This document shows, piece by piece, positions 22,714-23,058 of a DNA stretch of 23,058 bases; the first letter of the stretch is position 1; every line of letters starts with the position of its first letter. The translations under genes were made by a program, and so were the position numbers. Source of the stretch: a virus; the IMG/VR virus record IMGVR_UViG_3300023443_000433, positions 1 to 23,058 of that record. One strand, given 5' to 3'. The notes beneath the pieces were generated by a model. It made no database searches, was not told the DNA's origin, and saw only the letters and a list, made by a program, of their open reading frames with translations.

Positions 22714-23058
22714 GGTCAATCATCACTAAACGTGCAGCCTTGTATTCATCAACTGACATATTGACGACACCCATTAAACCACTGTGTTCAACTTCCTGCT
22801 TATCACGCCAACGTTTAGGGTCACGGTTCTTTAACCAAAATATCATTGATGTTGCATCTGGTGGGTAATGCTTGGTGATGGGTGTCAACGTAACTTCACC
22901 CTGATAATTACTGATATGCACGTCAGGGTGACTATATCCAACAGCGCGATGACGCAAGGATGCTTCAACCATGTTTGTATCAAATGCTGACCGTCCTTCT
23001 TTTATGGCATCCGATAATTCAGGATATAATTTAACCCATTCATACAACGTCGATACAC
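22700..23058 (-). CDS. Terminase small subunit, C-terminal part (runs off the window)
   Basis: The frame is open to the window edge, so the apparent start (TTG at 23047) is not real. The visible 118 residues read VSTLYEWVKLYPELSDAIKE at the start, the recognition half of a helix-turn-helix DNA-binding domain. Then GRSAFDTNMVEASLRHRAVG, YSHPDVHISNYQGEVTLTPI and a YPPDATSMIFWLKNRDPKRW segment follow. The YPPD-.-...FWLKNR..-RW pattern is a strong mark of this small terminase family. It binds the packaging start site and hands DNA to TerL. The C-terminus (RLVMIDHDDC) overlaps terL by 14 bases. Confidence 0.9.
   Translation of the reverse strand, partial: VSTLYEWVKLYPELSDAIKEGRSAFDTNMVEASLRHRAVGYSHPDVHISNYQGEVTLTPITKHYPPDATSMIFWLKNRDPKRWRDKQEVEHSGLMGVVNMSVDEYKAARLVMIDHDDC

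Overview
This window is the late structural region of a contractile-tailed (myovirus-type) double-stranded DNA phage or prophage. Every gene I can support lies on the minus strand, so transcription runs from high to low coordinates. Genes are packed almost without gaps, and most junctions are ATGA or TAATG stop/start overlaps. There are no ribosomal, tRNA, metabolic or integrase genes, so the host cannot be named. The Mu-type tail gene order and moderately AT-rich composition suggest a phage of a Gram-negative bacterium, probably a proteobacterium; that is inference.

Packaging and head (23058 down to about 15390): the 3' part of the small terminase subunit, the large terminase subunit, a previously unlisted 30-residue single-membrane-segment protein, a DUF1073-type portal, a Mu F/SPP1 gp7-type head morphogenesis protein, a DUF2213-type protease/scaffold protein with a tandem-repeat linker and a likely nested scaffold start, a probable capsid decoration protein, the major capsid protein, and a small protein with a heptad-rich repeat tail.

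Accessory virion cassette (15344 to 13326): four beta-rich proteins of unknown function. Three share an N-terminal motif and look like paralogues. They sit between the capsid genes and the connector genes and are best read as capsid decoration or head-fibre proteins.

Connector (13326 to 11020): head-tail adaptor, head closure, HK97 gp10-like neck/tail completion protein, and a tail terminator enlarged by an inserted beta-rich region.

Tail (10983 to 1): a small DUF2635-like protein, contractile sheath, tube, tail assembly chaperone with a predicted -1 frameshift extension, tape measure, then baseplate proteins in the order of phage Mu (gp43 DNA-circularisation-type, gp44 hub, gp45 spike, gp46, gp47 baseplate J, gp48) and the 5' part of a tail fibre gene that runs off the window.

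The main points for a second look are a T7 slippery site creating a chaperone fusion, a nested scaffold start, the 30-residue membrane peptide between terminase and portal, repeated beta-domain insertions in both the tail terminator and baseplate J, and the paralogous accessory cassette. I found no defence, toxin or lysis genes and no clearly new biological system.
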